This document shows, piece after piece, positions 53,005-62,408 of a DNA stretch of 64,000 nt. Positions within the stretch are counted from its first letter, which is position 1; each line of letters opens with the position of its first letter. A program made the position numbers and the translations under genes. Location: contig NZ_CM001165.1 in the NCBI RefSeq assembly GCF_000213055.1, forward strand, positions 1 to 64,000, read 5' to 3'. The notes beneath the pieces are model-generated. The model was not told the origin of the DNA. It did no database searches and worked only from the letters and a program-made list of their open reading frames with translations. The stretch comes from Streptomyces sp. Tu6071. Lineage in GTDB: Bacteria; Actinomycetota; Actinomycetes; Streptomycetales; Streptomycetaceae.

Positions 53005-55188
53005 ATGGCTGTGTCCCTGAGTCCGGGAGCCGTTCGCGGCACCCGACCACTTCGAAGAACCCTTGTGGGGGTCGTCGTACTGGCCCTCGCCGCCACGCTG
53101 CTGGCCTTCGTGCAGACGGCGGCGCACGCGGCACCCGTGCTCCTCTCGCAGAACAAGAACGTCACCTCCTCCAGCGTGGAGAACGTCGGGACCCCGGCTT
53201 CCAACGCCGTGGACGGTGACAACGGGACGCGCTGGTCGAGCGCGGCCTCCGATCCGCAGTGGATCACCGTGGACCTCGGGGCGACCCGCGCGGTGAGCCA
53301 GGTCGTGCTGCGCTGGGAGACGGCGTACGCGAAGGCGTACCGCGTCGAGTTCTCCACCGACAACCAGAACTGGACGTCGAAGTACTCCACGACGACGAGC
53401 AACGGCGGCAACGAGACGCTGAACGTCAGCGGCAACGCGCGCTACGTGCGGGTCTACGGCACGCAGCGGGCCACCCAGTGGGGCTACTCGCTGTGGGAGT
53501 TCCAGGTCTTCGGCGAGGACGGCGGCTCGAACCCGGGCGGCCCGATCACCGGCGGCGGGGACCTCGGCCCCAACGTGAAGGTCTTCGACCCCTCGACCCC
53601 GAACATCCAGGGCCAGGTCGACTCGATCTTCCAGCAGCAGGAGTCGGCGCAGTTCGGCAACGGGCGCTACCAGCTCCTGTTCAAGCCGGGCACGTACAAC
53701 AACCTGAACGTGCAGCTCGGGTTCTACACGTCGATCTCGGGTCTCGGCCTCAAGCCGGACGACACGAACTTCAACGGTGACGTGACGGTCGACGCGGGCT
53801 GGTTCAACGGCAACGCGACGCAGAACTTCTGGCGTTCGGCGGAGAACCTGGCGATCAAGCCGGTGAGCGGGGACGACCGCTGGGCCGTCGCGCAGGCCGC
53901 TCCGTTCCGGCGGATGCACATCAAGGGCGGGCTGAACCTGGCGCCGGCCGGCTACGGCTGGGCGAGCGGCGGGTACATCGCGGACAGCAAGATCGACGGG
54001 ACGGTCGGCCCGTACTCGCAGCAGCAGTGGTACACGCGGGACAGCTCCGTCGGCGGCTGGACCAACGCCGTGTGGAACATGGTGTTCTCCGGGGTGGAGG
54101 GCGCGCCCGCGCAGTCCTTCCCGAACCCGCCGTACACGACGCTGAACAACACCCCGGTCTCGCGCGAGAAGCCGTTCCTCTACCTCGACGGGAACGACTA
54201 CAAGGTGTTCGTCCCCGCGAAGCGGGAGAACGCGCGCGGGGTCTCCTGGGCGGGTACGCCGCAGGGGCAGTCGGTGCCGCTGAACCAGTTCTACGTGGCG
54301 AAGCCTGGTGTCTCTGCCGACACCCTGAACCAGGCGCTCGACCAGGGCCTCAACCTGCTGTTCACACCGGGCATCTACCACCTGAACAAGACGGTGAACG
54401 TCAACCGGGCGAACACCGTGGTGCTCGGTCTCGGGTACGCGACGCTGATCCCGGACAACGGCGTCACGGCGATGAAGGTCGCCGACGTGGACGGCGTGAA
54501 GCTCGCCGGTTTCCTCCTCGACGCGGGCGCGGTCAACTCGCCCTCGCTCCTGGAGGTCGGCACGGCGGGCTCGCACGTGGACCACGCGGCCAACCCGACC
54601 TCGGTGCAGGACGTCTTCGCGCGGGTCGGCGGCGCGGGGCCCGGCAAGGTCACGACCGCGTTCGTGGTCAACAGTGACGACACGATCATCGACCACACGT
54701 GGATCTGGCGGGCCGACCACGGGGCCGGCGTGGGCTGGGAGACCAACCGCGCCGACTACGGGCTGACCGTCAACGGCAACGACGTGCTCGCGACGGGTCT
54801 GTTCGTCGAGCACTTCAACAAGTACGACGTGCAGTGGAACGGTGAGCGCGGGCGCACGATCTTCTTCCAGAACGAGAAGGCGTACGACGCCCCGAACCAG
54901 GCGGCGATCCAGAACGGTTCGATCCAGGGGTACGCGGCGTACAAGGTCGCCGACTCGGTGACGACGCACGAGGGCTGGGGGCTCGGCAGCTACTGCAACT
55001 ACACCGCCGACCCGGGCATCAAGCAGGACCACGGCTTCCAGGCCCCGGTGAAGCCGGGCGTGAAGTTCCACGACCTGCTGGTGGTCTCGCTCGGCGGGAT
55101 GGGTCAGTACAACCACGTCATCAACAACACGGGCGGCGCGACGAGCGGGACCTCCACGGTTCCCTCGACGGTCACGTCGTTCCCGTAG
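53005..55188 (+). CDS. Secreted discoidin/right-handed beta-helix protein
   Basis: A 727-aa exported protein. The signal peptide ends near AAHAAPV; an F5/8 type C domain occupies about 38-165 (ASNAVDGDNGTRWSSAASDP, WEFQVFG). The rest is a repetitive beta-helix, in two halves, with strands such as ANTVVLGLGYATLIP and DDTIIDHTWIWRADHG, resembling GH55-type beta-1,3-glucanases and fungal secreted homologues. AGGAGA lies 6 nt before the ATG. The catalytic residues are not assigned. It completes the secreted glycan-active set. Confidence 0.8.
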   Translation: MAVSLSPGAVRGTRPLRRTLVGVVVLALAATLLAFVQTAAHAAPVLLSQNKNVTSSSVENVGTPASNAVDGDNGTRWSSAASDPQWITVDLGATRAVSQVVLRWETAYAKAYRVEFSTDNQNWTSKYSTTTSNGGNETLNVSGNARYVRVYGTQRATQWGYSLWEFQVFGEDGGSNPGGPITGGGDLGPNVKVFDPSTPNIQGQVDSIFQQQESAQFGNGRYQLLFKPGTYNNLNVQLGFYTSISGLGLKPDDTNFNGDVTVDAGWFNGNATQNFWRSAENLAIKPVSGDDRWAVAQAAPFRRMHIKGGLNLAPAGYGWASGGYIADSKIDGTVGPYSQQQWYTRDSSVGGWTNAVWNMVFSGVEGAPAQSFPNPPYTTLNNTPVSREKPFLYLDGNDYKVFVPAKRENARGVSWAGTPQGQSVPLNQFYVAKPGVSADTLNQALDQGLNLLFTPGIYHLNKTVNVNRANTVVLGLGYATLIPDNGVTAMKVADVDGVKLAGFLLDAGAVNSPSLLEVGTAGSHVDHAANPTSVQDVFARVGGAGPGKVTTAFVVNSDDTIIDHTWIWRADHGAGVGWETNRADYGLTVNGNDVLATGLFVEHFNKYDVQWNGERGRTIFFQNEKAYDAPNQAAIQNGSIQGYAAYKVADSVTTHEGWGLGSYCNYTADPGIKQDHGFQAPVKPGVKFHDLLVVSLGGMGQYNHVINNTGGATSGTSTVPSTVTSFP

Positions 55189-55237
55189 CGGGCCCGCGCC
55201 CCGCTGTCGGGGGCGCGGTGAGTGAGAGCGAGTGAGG

Positions 55238-55263
55238 CGGCCGGTCCCTTCGGGGGCCGGCCG
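55238..55263. terminator. Bidirectional terminator with UUCG tetraloop
   Basis: CGGCCGGTCCC (55238-55248) pairs with GGGGCCGGCCG (55253-55263) around a TTCG loop, one G-T wobble, followed by TTTCGTCGT. It separates the convergent beta-helix protein and ABC ATPase genes. Confidence 0.85.
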
Positions 55264-55282
55264 TTTCGTCGTGTGCCGGGGG

Positions 55283-56008
55283 TCAGGCTGCGGGGACGGT
55301 GTCGTCCTGCCAGCCGGTGACGCCGTCGGCGAGGTGGAGGACGCGGTCGGCGAGGGCGAGGAGCTGGGTGTCGTGGGTGGCGACGAGGGCGGTGACGTGT
55401 TCGCTGCGGACGACGGCGCGCAGGAGTTCCATGACAGCGAGCCCGGTATCGGCGTCGAGCTGTCCGGTGGGTTCGTCGGCGATGAGGAGGGAGGGGCGGT
55501 TGGCGAGGGCGCGGGCTATGGAGACGCGCTGGCGCTGACCGCCGGAGAGTTCGCCGGGGCGCTGGTTGGCGTGGTCGCCGAGGCCGACGAGGGACAGGAG
55601 CATCGAGACGCGTTCCTCGCGCTCGGCGCGGGACACCTTGCGCAGGCGCAGCGGGACCTCGATGTTCTCGGCGGCGGAGAGGATCGGGACGAGGCCGAAG
55701 GTCTGGAAGACGAAGCCGACGCGTTCGCGGCGCAAGGCGAGCAGGCCGTTCTCGTCGAGGGCGGAGAGGTCGGTGTCGTCGACGAGGACGCGGCCCGAGC
55801 CGGGGGTGTCGAGTCCGCCGACGAGGTTGAGGAGGGTCGTCTTGCCGGAGCCCGAGCGGCCTCGCAGAGCGATGAGTTCGCCGCGCGGAAGGTCGAAGCT
55901 CACGCCGCGCAGGGCGTGGACCGCGTTCTCGCCGCTGCCGTAGGAGCGGTGGAGGTCCTCGACGCGGACCATCGGGGTGGTGGGGGTGGTGGTGTCGTTC
56001 TCCGGCAT
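55283..56008 (-). CDS. MacB-type ABC transporter ATPase
   Basis: A 241-aa ATPase of the LolD/MacB family. Walker A GRSGSGKTT, signature ELSGGQRQRVSIARAL and Walker B LLIADEPTGQLD are intact. GGGGGA precedes the ATG at 56008. It is divergent from a large FtsX-type permease gene across 324 bp; that permease or the following one may be its partner, since no permease lies on its own strand. Confidence 0.93.
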   Translation of the reverse strand: MPENDTTTPTTPMVRVEDLHRSYGSGENAVHALRGVSFDLPRGELIALRGRSGSGKTTLLNLVGGLDTPGSGRVLVDDTDLSALDENGLLALRRERVGFVFQTFGLVPILSAAENIEVPLRLRKVSRAEREERVSMLLSLVGLGDHANQRPGELSGGQRQRVSIARALANRPSLLIADEPTGQLDADTGLAVMELLRAVVRSEHVTALVATHDTQLLALADRVLHLADGVTGWQDDTVPAA

Positions 56009-56254
56009 GGTGTCCCCCTGCGGCGGTGGTGCGCGAGTGGTGGTGGTGTGCGGGTGCTCGCGGCGTGCGCGGGCGGGTGGTGTGCGCGGGCGTGTGGTCC
56101 GCGCGGGCGGCGGTGGTGTCGCGGACGCCGGGCGGGGCGATGGTAGCAGCGGGGTTCTCGGAGGTGGGCCGGTACGGACGGTGGGGGCGGGGAGGAAGGC
56201 CACGGCGGTCACAATCGCGTGAAGCTTTGCCCTGAGGCTCTTCAACGCGGGCGA

Positions 56255-56286
56255 GGGGACCGGATAGTTTGCGGGTCGCGGTCCCC
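56255..56286. promoter_or_regulatory. Inverted repeat between divergent ABC genes
   Basis: GGGGACCG (56255-56262) and CGGTCCCC (56279-56286) form perfect 8-bp arms around 16 nt, 47 nt before the FtsX permease start. It is a candidate operator. The rest of 56009-56332 shows no gene. Confidence 0.35.
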
Positions 56287-56332
56287 GTTCGGTGGCCATT
56301 TTTCTCTTTGCACCCCGGGGGCGGGAAAAAGG

Positions 56333-59300
56333 TTGACGCTCTTCGTTCTGCTGCGCCTGCGCGCGCACCGGGTTCTCATGGGTGCCTCGCTCGTCGTGGT
56401 GCTGCTCGCGACGACGCTGCTCGCGACGCTCGCGCTCTTCGCCCAGTCGGTCGGTGACGCGGCCTTGCGCCACGCGCTCGGTGACCAGGGGGGCGCGGGG
56501 GCGACGCTCGTGGTGAGCGCGGAGGTCCCCGCCGGACAGGAGAAGGCCGCGGATCGCGCGGTGCGGCGGGACGCGGCGGCGGCTTTCGACGGGCTCCCGG
56601 TGACCGTGCGTGCCTTCACGCAGTCCGGTACGTACGCGCTGCCCGCCGGACTCGGCGGGCGCGTGGCGCCGGGCGGCAAGCCGGACCTGACGCAGTTCGC
56701 GGCGCTCGACGCCTCGCGGGTGCGGGTGGTGGCGGGGTCGCTGCCGCACGGTGCCGCGCCGTCGGGGCCGCTCCCCGTGGCGCTGCCGCAGCGGGTCGCG
56801 CGGCAGTGGGACCTCGGGCCGGGAGCCGAGTTCGAGGTGACGGACCGGGCGGGCGGGAAGAGGCTCGCGGTGCGGGTGACCGGGGTGTACCGCCCGGCGG
56901 ACACCACGGACCCGTACTGGCAGGCCGATCCGCTGCGCGGGCGCGGGGCGCGCACGGTCTCGTTCACGACGTACGGGCCGCTCGCGGTGAGTGCCGAGGC
57001 GGCGGCGTCGGGGCGGCTCGCCGCGGGGACGTCGTCGTGGGTCGCGGTCGCGGACACGCGGGGCGTGCGGACCGGGGACACCGGGGCCTTGCGGCGGGCC
57101 TCGGTCGCGGGCGCCGAGCGGCTGCGGACCGAGGCGGCACTCGGCGGGAACGCGCAGGTGCGCGACGGCGTACCGGCGCTGCTCGACCGTTTCGCGACGA
57201 CGCTGGGTGTCTACCGCTCGACGCTGCTGATCGTCGCGGTCCAGCTGGTGCTGCTCGCGTGGTGCGCGCTGGTCCTGGTGGCGCAGTTGCTGTCCGCTGA
57301 GCGGGCGGGGCACACGGAGTTGTTGCGGCACCGGGGGGCTTCGCGGGCGCGGGTGGCGGGGCTCGCCGGTGCGGAGGCGCTGGCGGTCGCGGTGCCCGCG
57401 CTCGTGGTGGCGCCGTTGCTCGCGGGGCCTCTGGCGCGGTTGCTCGTCGCGCGGTCCTCGCTCGCGGACGGCGGGCTGCGGCTCGCGTACGGGGCGACGC
57501 CGCTCGTGTGGCTGGTGTCGGTGGGTTTCGCGGTGGTGTGCGGGCTGGTCCTGACGGGGGCGCTCGCCGCCGGGAGCGGGGCCGGGCGGGGCCGGGTCGG
57601 GGCCTTGCCGGGGTTCTTGCGGGCGGGCGCGGATCTGGGTCTGCTCGTGGCGGCGGGGCTCGCGTTCTGGCAGCTCGCCGGGCAGGGGCCGCGCGAGAGC
57701 GGCGGGGCGGGGCCCGACTGGCTGCTCGTGGTGGCCCCGGCGCTCGCGCTGCTCGCCGGGACGGTGCTCGTGCTGCGGTTGGTGCCGCTCGCCGCGCGGC
57801 TCGCGGAACGGCTCGCGGCCCGGGGCAGGGGCCTGCCGGGGGCGCTCGTGGCCTGGCAGTTCAGCCGTCGTCCGCAGCGGGGTGCCGGTCCCGTACTGCT
57901 CCTGGTCCTTGCGGTCGCGATGACGCTCCTGACGGTCGCGCAGAGCGCTTCGTGGAGCAGGGCGCAGGACGATCAGGCGGACTTCCGCTCGGGGGCCGGG
58001 GTGCGGGTGCTCGACCCGACGTCGGGGCTCGCGGGTGATGCCGGTACGTACGGGGCGGTGCCGGGTGTGCGGGCGGTGGCGCCGGGGCACCGGGCGTCCG
58101 TGGACCTGCCGCAGGGCGGCGGGGCGACGGTACTCGCGCTGGACACGGCGCACGCGCCCGACGACCTCCTGTTCCGTTCCGACATCGCGCCCGGCGAGGG
58201 CGAGCTGCGGGCGCTGCGCGCGGCCGGGGACGGGGCACGGGCGGGGCTCGCGCTGCCGGCGGGGACGCGGAAGCTCGCGCTGCGGGTGCGGTGGGAGGAT
58301 TCCCGTACCGGCAAGGCGCCGGAGGAGTTCGCCCCGGCGCTCACGGTGACGGTCAGGGACGCGCAGGGGCAGCCCTATGTGCTGTCGGCGGGGCGGCTCG
58401 CCGGCGCCGGCGCGGTGCGTACGCAGACCGTGGATCTGGTGCCCGAGGGCCGGGACGTGCCGCGCGGCCGGTTGTGGCTGAGCGGGCTGCGGGTGTCCGG
58501 GGAGCTGCCGCCGGGTCTCGACGCGCGCGTCCGGCTGGGTGTCGAGCGGGTCGGCGCGCTGACGGGTACGGGCGGCGGGGCCGGGCGCGCGGTGGCGGTG
58601 CCCGAGGGCCTGCGATGGCAGGGGACGAGTACGCCGGTGGTGGAGCTGACGCCGGGGCGTGCGGTGCCGTTGCGCCCCGAGGCGGCGGCCGGCAGGCCGC
58701 TGTCCGTGACGACGCACCTCAGCGCGCCGCGCGCGTCGTGGGCGTCGTCGGGCACGGGCGTGAATCTGGACGTGTGGGCGGGCGCCGCCGAGGTGCCCGC
58801 GACGGTGCCCGCGCTCGCCTCGGACGCCTTCCTGACAGCGGCGCACGCGAAGCGCGGGCAGACGCTGACGGTGCCCGTGGAGGGCACGGAGGTGCGCGTC
58901 GAGGTCGTGGACACGGTCGCGCACGTGCCGACGACGGGCGAGGAGGCCGCGACGGCGACGGACGCGTCCGGCCAGGACTCCGGCTCCCCCTCGGGCGAGG
59001 AGGCGACGGAGGAGGGCGGCGCGGACGGCGACGACGCGGACGTCGCCCTGCTCGTGGATCTGCCGACGCTGAACGCGGTGCTCGCGGGGGCGGGCGCGAC
59101 ACCGCTCGCCCCGACCGAGTGGTGGCTGAGCACGGCCGAGGGGCGTTCCGGCGCGGTGGCCGCGCGGTTGCGGGAGCGCCCCGACAGCGACCCGGCGGAT
59201 GTGCTCGTACGGGACGAGGTGCGGCGGACGCTGATCGGTGACCCCTTGGGGGCGGCGCCGCGTACGGCGCTGCTCGCCGCCGCGCTCGCGGCCGCGGCGA

Positions 59301-59674
59301 TCGCGGCCGTGGGGTTCACGGCGGGGGCGATGGGCTCGCTGCGGGAGCGGCGCTCGGAGCACGCGGTGCTGCGCGCGCTCGGGATCTCGGGGCGGAAGCT
59401 GGCCCGGCAGACCTTCTGGGAGCAGGTGCTGCTCGTGGCGGTCGGGCTGGGTGCGGGTCTCGCGCTCGGGGTCGTGCTGAGCCGGTGGCTGGTGCCGTTG
59501 ACGGTGCTGACGGCGCGCGCGGCGCGGCCTGTGCCGGGGGTGCTCGTGGAGATGCCGTGGGGGCGGGCGCTGCTCCTGCTCGTGGGGGTCGCGGCGCTGC
59601 CCCTGCTCGCGGTCGCGCTGTTGTCGACGCGCCGTACCCGGATCGCGGATGCGCTCCGCCGGCTGGAGGACTGA
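56333..59674 (+). CDS. FtsX-like ABC permease (large, duplicated)
   Basis: A 1113-aa permease. The first span lies right at the N-terminus (GASLVVVLLATTLLATLALF); a large extracytoplasmic domain, a central block of spans (about 290-530), a second extracytoplasmic domain and a C-terminal FtsX domain with three spans (near 975-1110) follow. ERAGHTELLRHRGASRARVA and RERRSEHAVLRALGISGRKL are the paired FtsX cytoplasmic motifs. TTG at 56333 is the likely start, but an ATG 45 nt further on is possible. The next permease starts 1 nt after its stop codon. Confidence 0.85.
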   Translation: MTLFVLLRLRAHRVLMGASLVVVLLATTLLATLALFAQSVGDAALRHALGDQGGAGATLVVSAEVPAGQEKAADRAVRRDAAAAFDGLPVTVRAFTQSGTYALPAGLGGRVAPGGKPDLTQFAALDASRVRVVAGSLPHGAAPSGPLPVALPQRVARQWDLGPGAEFEVTDRAGGKRLAVRVTGVYRPADTTDPYWQADPLRGRGARTVSFTTYGPLAVSAEAAASGRLAAGTSSWVAVADTRGVRTGDTGALRRASVAGAERLRTEAALGGNAQVRDGVPALLDRFATTLGVYRSTLLIVAVQLVLLAWCALVLVAQLLSAERAGHTELLRHRGASRARVAGLAGAEALAVAVPALVVAPLLAGPLARLLVARSSLADGGLRLAYGATPLVWLVSVGFAVVCGLVLTGALAAGSGAGRGRVGALPGFLRAGADLGLLVAAGLAFWQLAGQGPRESGGAGPDWLLVVAPALALLAGTVLVLRLVPLAARLAERLAARGRGLPGALVAWQFSRRPQRGAGPVLLLVLAVAMTLLTVAQSASWSRAQDDQADFRSGAGVRVLDPTSGLAGDAGTYGAVPGVRAVAPGHRASVDLPQGGGATVLALDTAHAPDDLLFRSDIAPGEGELRALRAAGDGARAGLALPAGTRKLALRVRWEDSRTGKAPEEFAPALTVTVRDAQGQPYVLSAGRLAGAGAVRTQTVDLVPEGRDVPRGRLWLSGLRVSGELPPGLDARVRLGVERVGALTGTGGGAGRAVAVPEGLRWQGTSTPVVELTPGRAVPLRPEAAAGRPLSVTTHLSAPRASWASSGTGVNLDVWAGAAEVPATVPALASDAFLTAAHAKRGQTLTVPVEGTEVRVEVVDTVAHVPTTGEEAATATDASGQDSGSPSGEEATEEGGADGDDADVALLVDLPTLNAVLAGAGATPLAPTEWWLSTAEGRSGAVAARLRERPDSDPADVLVRDEVRRTLIGDPLGAAPRTALLAAALAAAAIAAVGFTAGAMGSLRERRSEHAVLRALGISGRKLARQTFWEQVLLVAVGLGAGLALGVVLSRWLVPLTVLTARAARPVPGVLVEMPWGRALLLLVGVAALPLLAVALLSTRRTRIADALRRLED

Positions 59675-59675
59675 C

Positions 59676-62408
59676 GTGACATCCGCTGTTGAGCGTGCCC
59701 GGCGGGCCGCGGGGGTGCCCGCGCCGTGGACGCGTACCCGGTTGCGTACGGCGCGGGGGGCCTCGCTGGCCTTCGCGGCGCTCGTGCTGTTGACGGCGTT
59801 CCTCGCGGCGTACTTCCCGCGCGCGGTGCGGGCGAACGAGGACCGGGCGGTGCGCCGCGCGGTGGCGGAGACGTCGCCGGCGCGCGCGGTCGTGGACGTC
59901 GGGCTGATCCGGCCGGACCTGGCGCCGGACGAGCGGGCGAAGACCTTCGACGCGGGGCGGGTCACGGCGGGCTACCGGGCGTTGCTGAAGACGGTGCCCG
60001 AGCCGGTGCGGGTGGACACGGGGCAGTCCTCGTACGGGGTAAGGACGAGCAAGGACCTCCAGGCGACGGACAAGGACCTGCCGAGTCCCGACGCGGTGCT
60101 GCCGCGGTTCACCGCCGCGGCCCAGGCGGGTCTGGAGGAGCACGCACGGCTGGCGTCGGGGCGGTGGCCCCGGACGAAGGCCGGGGCGCCCGCGGAGGCG
60201 GGCCGGGTAGAGGTCGCGGTGACCGGGGCGACGGCGCAGGCGCTGGGGCTCACGGTGGGGCGGTCGGTGCACGTCGAGGGCGGCGATACGGCCTTCGTGG
60301 TGGTGGGGATCGTGGAACCGCGCGATCCCCGGGGCGCGTGGTGGTCGGCGGAGCCCCAGTTGCGGACGCCGACGATGTCGGCGACGTCGGGGCGGCCGCC
60401 GCAGAAGTTCTGGCGCGCGGGGCTGCTGCTGCCGCCCGGTGCGGGGGCCGCGCTGCTGGACACGTTGGGGCAGCCGGAGGCGTACTGGCGGCTCGCGCCG
60501 CGTTCCGAGGGGCTGACGGCGGGGGTGCTGCCGCGTTACACGGCGGCGCTCGGTTCGCTGAAGGGCGGCCCCGATCTGCTGCGGGTGAAGAAGGCCGTGG
60601 AGGCCCACGCGGTCGTCTCGACGGATCTGGACCAGGTGATCGAGGCGCATCGGGGGCTGTCGCGGGCGCTGTCGCCCGTGGTGAAGGTGGCGGCGGTCGG
60701 GGCGGGTGCGGTCGCCGCGGTGACGGTGGCGATGGCGGCGGGTCTGTCGGCGGGGCGGCGGCGCGAGGAGTTCGCGCTGCTGCGGGCGCGGGGGGCTTCG
60801 CTCACCGGGCTCGGCGGGCGGCTGCTCGCGGAGTCGGCGGCGCTCGCCGTGCCGGCGGCGGGGCTCGGGCTGCTCGGCGCGTGGGCGCTGGAGCCTGCGG
60901 GACCGCTCGGCTCCTCGGCACTGGCCGCCGGGGCGGTCGCGCTGCTGGGGTGTCTCGCGCTGCCGTTGCGGGCGCTGGCCTCGCACCGTGCGGCGGGCGT
61001 GCATCAGGAGCGCGAGGATCTTGTCGCGGCGCGGCCGGGCCGGGGGCGTACGGTCGCGGAGCTGACGGTGCTCGCGGTGGCGCTGCTCGTGCTGTTCGCG
61101 TCGCGGCGCGGCAATGGCGGGGCGGGGGCGGTGCCCGTGCTGCTCGCGCTGGTCGCCGCGCTCGTGCTGGTGCGGTGCTATCCGCTGCCGTTGCGGTGGG
61201 CGGCGCGGGGCGCGGGGCGTTCGCGCGGGCTGACGGGTTTCCTGTTCTTCGCGCGGGCGGGGCGGGCGGCGCCGAGCGGGACGCTGCCGCTGTTCGTGCT
61301 GCTGATCGCGGTGACGACGGCGGGGGTCGGCGGGGCGGTGCTCACGGATGTCGCGGGGGCGCGGGACCGTGCCGCGCTCGTGACGGCGGGGGCCGACGCG
61401 CGGGTCTCGGCGACGGGGGCGCTCGCCGCGTTGCCACGTGACGTCGAGCGGGGGGTGCGAAAGGTCGCGGGGGTGCGGGACGTGGCGCCCGTACTGATCG
61501 ACCAGACGGTGGCGCTGCCCGTGGAGTCGGGGGCGGCGAGTACGCGACCCCTCGCGCTGATGGCCGTCGATCCGTCCTCGTACGGGAGTTTCCTGCGGGA
61601 GCAGGGGCTGGGTTCCGCGCCGGTGCCGCCGCGTGCGGAGCGGGGCGGTGTCGTGGACGTGGTCGCCTCGGCGCGGGTCGCGAAGGTCTTCGGGTCGGGG
61701 CCGCGCGAGGTGTCCTCGCTCGCGGGCCGGGTGCGGGTGCGGGTGACGCGGGTGGCCGAGGCGCCGCCCGCGCTCGGCGGCGCCGACTTCCTCCTCATGG
61801 ACCGGGCGGCGCTGGACCGGCGGCCCACGACGGACCTCCTGGTCGCGGGCGAGCCGGACGCGAAGGCGCTGCGGAAGCTCGTGGACGGGGCCGAGCCGCG
61901 GCCCGCCCTGCGATTGCGCGCGGACGCGCGGGCCGCGTACGCGGACTCGCCGTTGCAGGCGGGCGTCACGCGGTTGTTCGCCGCGGCGGTGGGCGCCGCC
62001 GCCGGGTACGCGTTGCTCGCGCTGTTGCTGCACGCGCAGGCCGGGGCGGCGGAGCGGACCGCGTTGCTCGTGCGGTTGCGGGTGCTGGGGCTGTCGCGGC
62101 GCGGGACGCGGACGCTGACGCTGCTCGACGCCTTGCCGCAGACGGTGCTCGCCGCGGGGGGCGGGGCGCTGGTCGGCTGGGGGGCCATCAGGTTGCTCGC
62201 TCCGGTGCTCGACCTGGAGCGGCTCGCGTTCGCGAGTACCGACGGGCGGGGCCCGGAGGGGGTGACGGCCTCCCTGCACTCCGGTGCGGAAGTGCTGTTG
62301 CTGCCGGCGGCCGGGATCGCGGTCCTCGCGGCGCTGGTCTCGCTGGGCCAGGCGTGGTGGCTGCGGCGTACGAAGATGATCACGGAACTCAGGGCAGGAG
62401 ACGCATGA
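59676..62408 (+). CDS. Second FtsX-like ABC permease
   Basis: A 910-aa permease of the same build as its neighbour: an N-terminal span (LAFAALVLLTAFLAAYFP), a large external domain, a middle block of spans with the motif RRREEFALLRARGASLTGLG (about 358-377), a second external domain and a C-terminal FtsX part with RVLGLSRRGTRTLTLLD. GTG at 59676 has GGAGGA 5 nt upstream. Its stop overlaps the ATPase start. The two permeases and that ATPase probably form one heteromeric exporter or envelope-regulating complex. Confidence 0.87.
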   Translation: MTSAVERARRAAGVPAPWTRTRLRTARGASLAFAALVLLTAFLAAYFPRAVRANEDRAVRRAVAETSPARAVVDVGLIRPDLAPDERAKTFDAGRVTAGYRALLKTVPEPVRVDTGQSSYGVRTSKDLQATDKDLPSPDAVLPRFTAAAQAGLEEHARLASGRWPRTKAGAPAEAGRVEVAVTGATAQALGLTVGRSVHVEGGDTAFVVVGIVEPRDPRGAWWSAEPQLRTPTMSATSGRPPQKFWRAGLLLPPGAGAALLDTLGQPEAYWRLAPRSEGLTAGVLPRYTAALGSLKGGPDLLRVKKAVEAHAVVSTDLDQVIEAHRGLSRALSPVVKVAAVGAGAVAAVTVAMAAGLSAGRRREEFALLRARGASLTGLGGRLLAESAALAVPAAGLGLLGAWALEPAGPLGSSALAAGAVALLGCLALPLRALASHRAAGVHQEREDLVAARPGRGRTVAELTVLAVALLVLFASRRGNGGAGAVPVLLALVAALVLVRCYPLPLRWAARGAGRSRGLTGFLFFARAGRAAPSGTLPLFVLLIAVTTAGVGGAVLTDVAGARDRAALVTAGADARVSATGALAALPRDVERGVRKVAGVRDVAPVLIDQTVALPVESGAASTRPLALMAVDPSSYGSFLREQGLGSAPVPPRAERGGVVDVVASARVAKVFGSGPREVSSLAGRVRVRVTRVAEAPPALGGADFLLMDRAALDRRPTTDLLVAGEPDAKALRKLVDGAEPRPALRLRADARAAYADSPLQAGVTRLFAAAVGAAAGYALLALLLHAQAGAAERTALLVRLRVLGLSRRGTRTLTLLDALPQTVLAAGGGALVGWGAIRLLAPVLDLERLAFASTDGRGPEGVTASLHSGAEVLLLPAAGIAVLAALVSLGQAWWLRRTKMITELRAGDA

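Noticed and set aside
53005..55188. Possible adenylyl cyclase annotation sometimes given to similar fungal proteins
   Set aside because: No cyclase catalytic motifs are visible; the signal peptide, discoidin domain and beta-helix repeats point to a secreted glycan-active protein.
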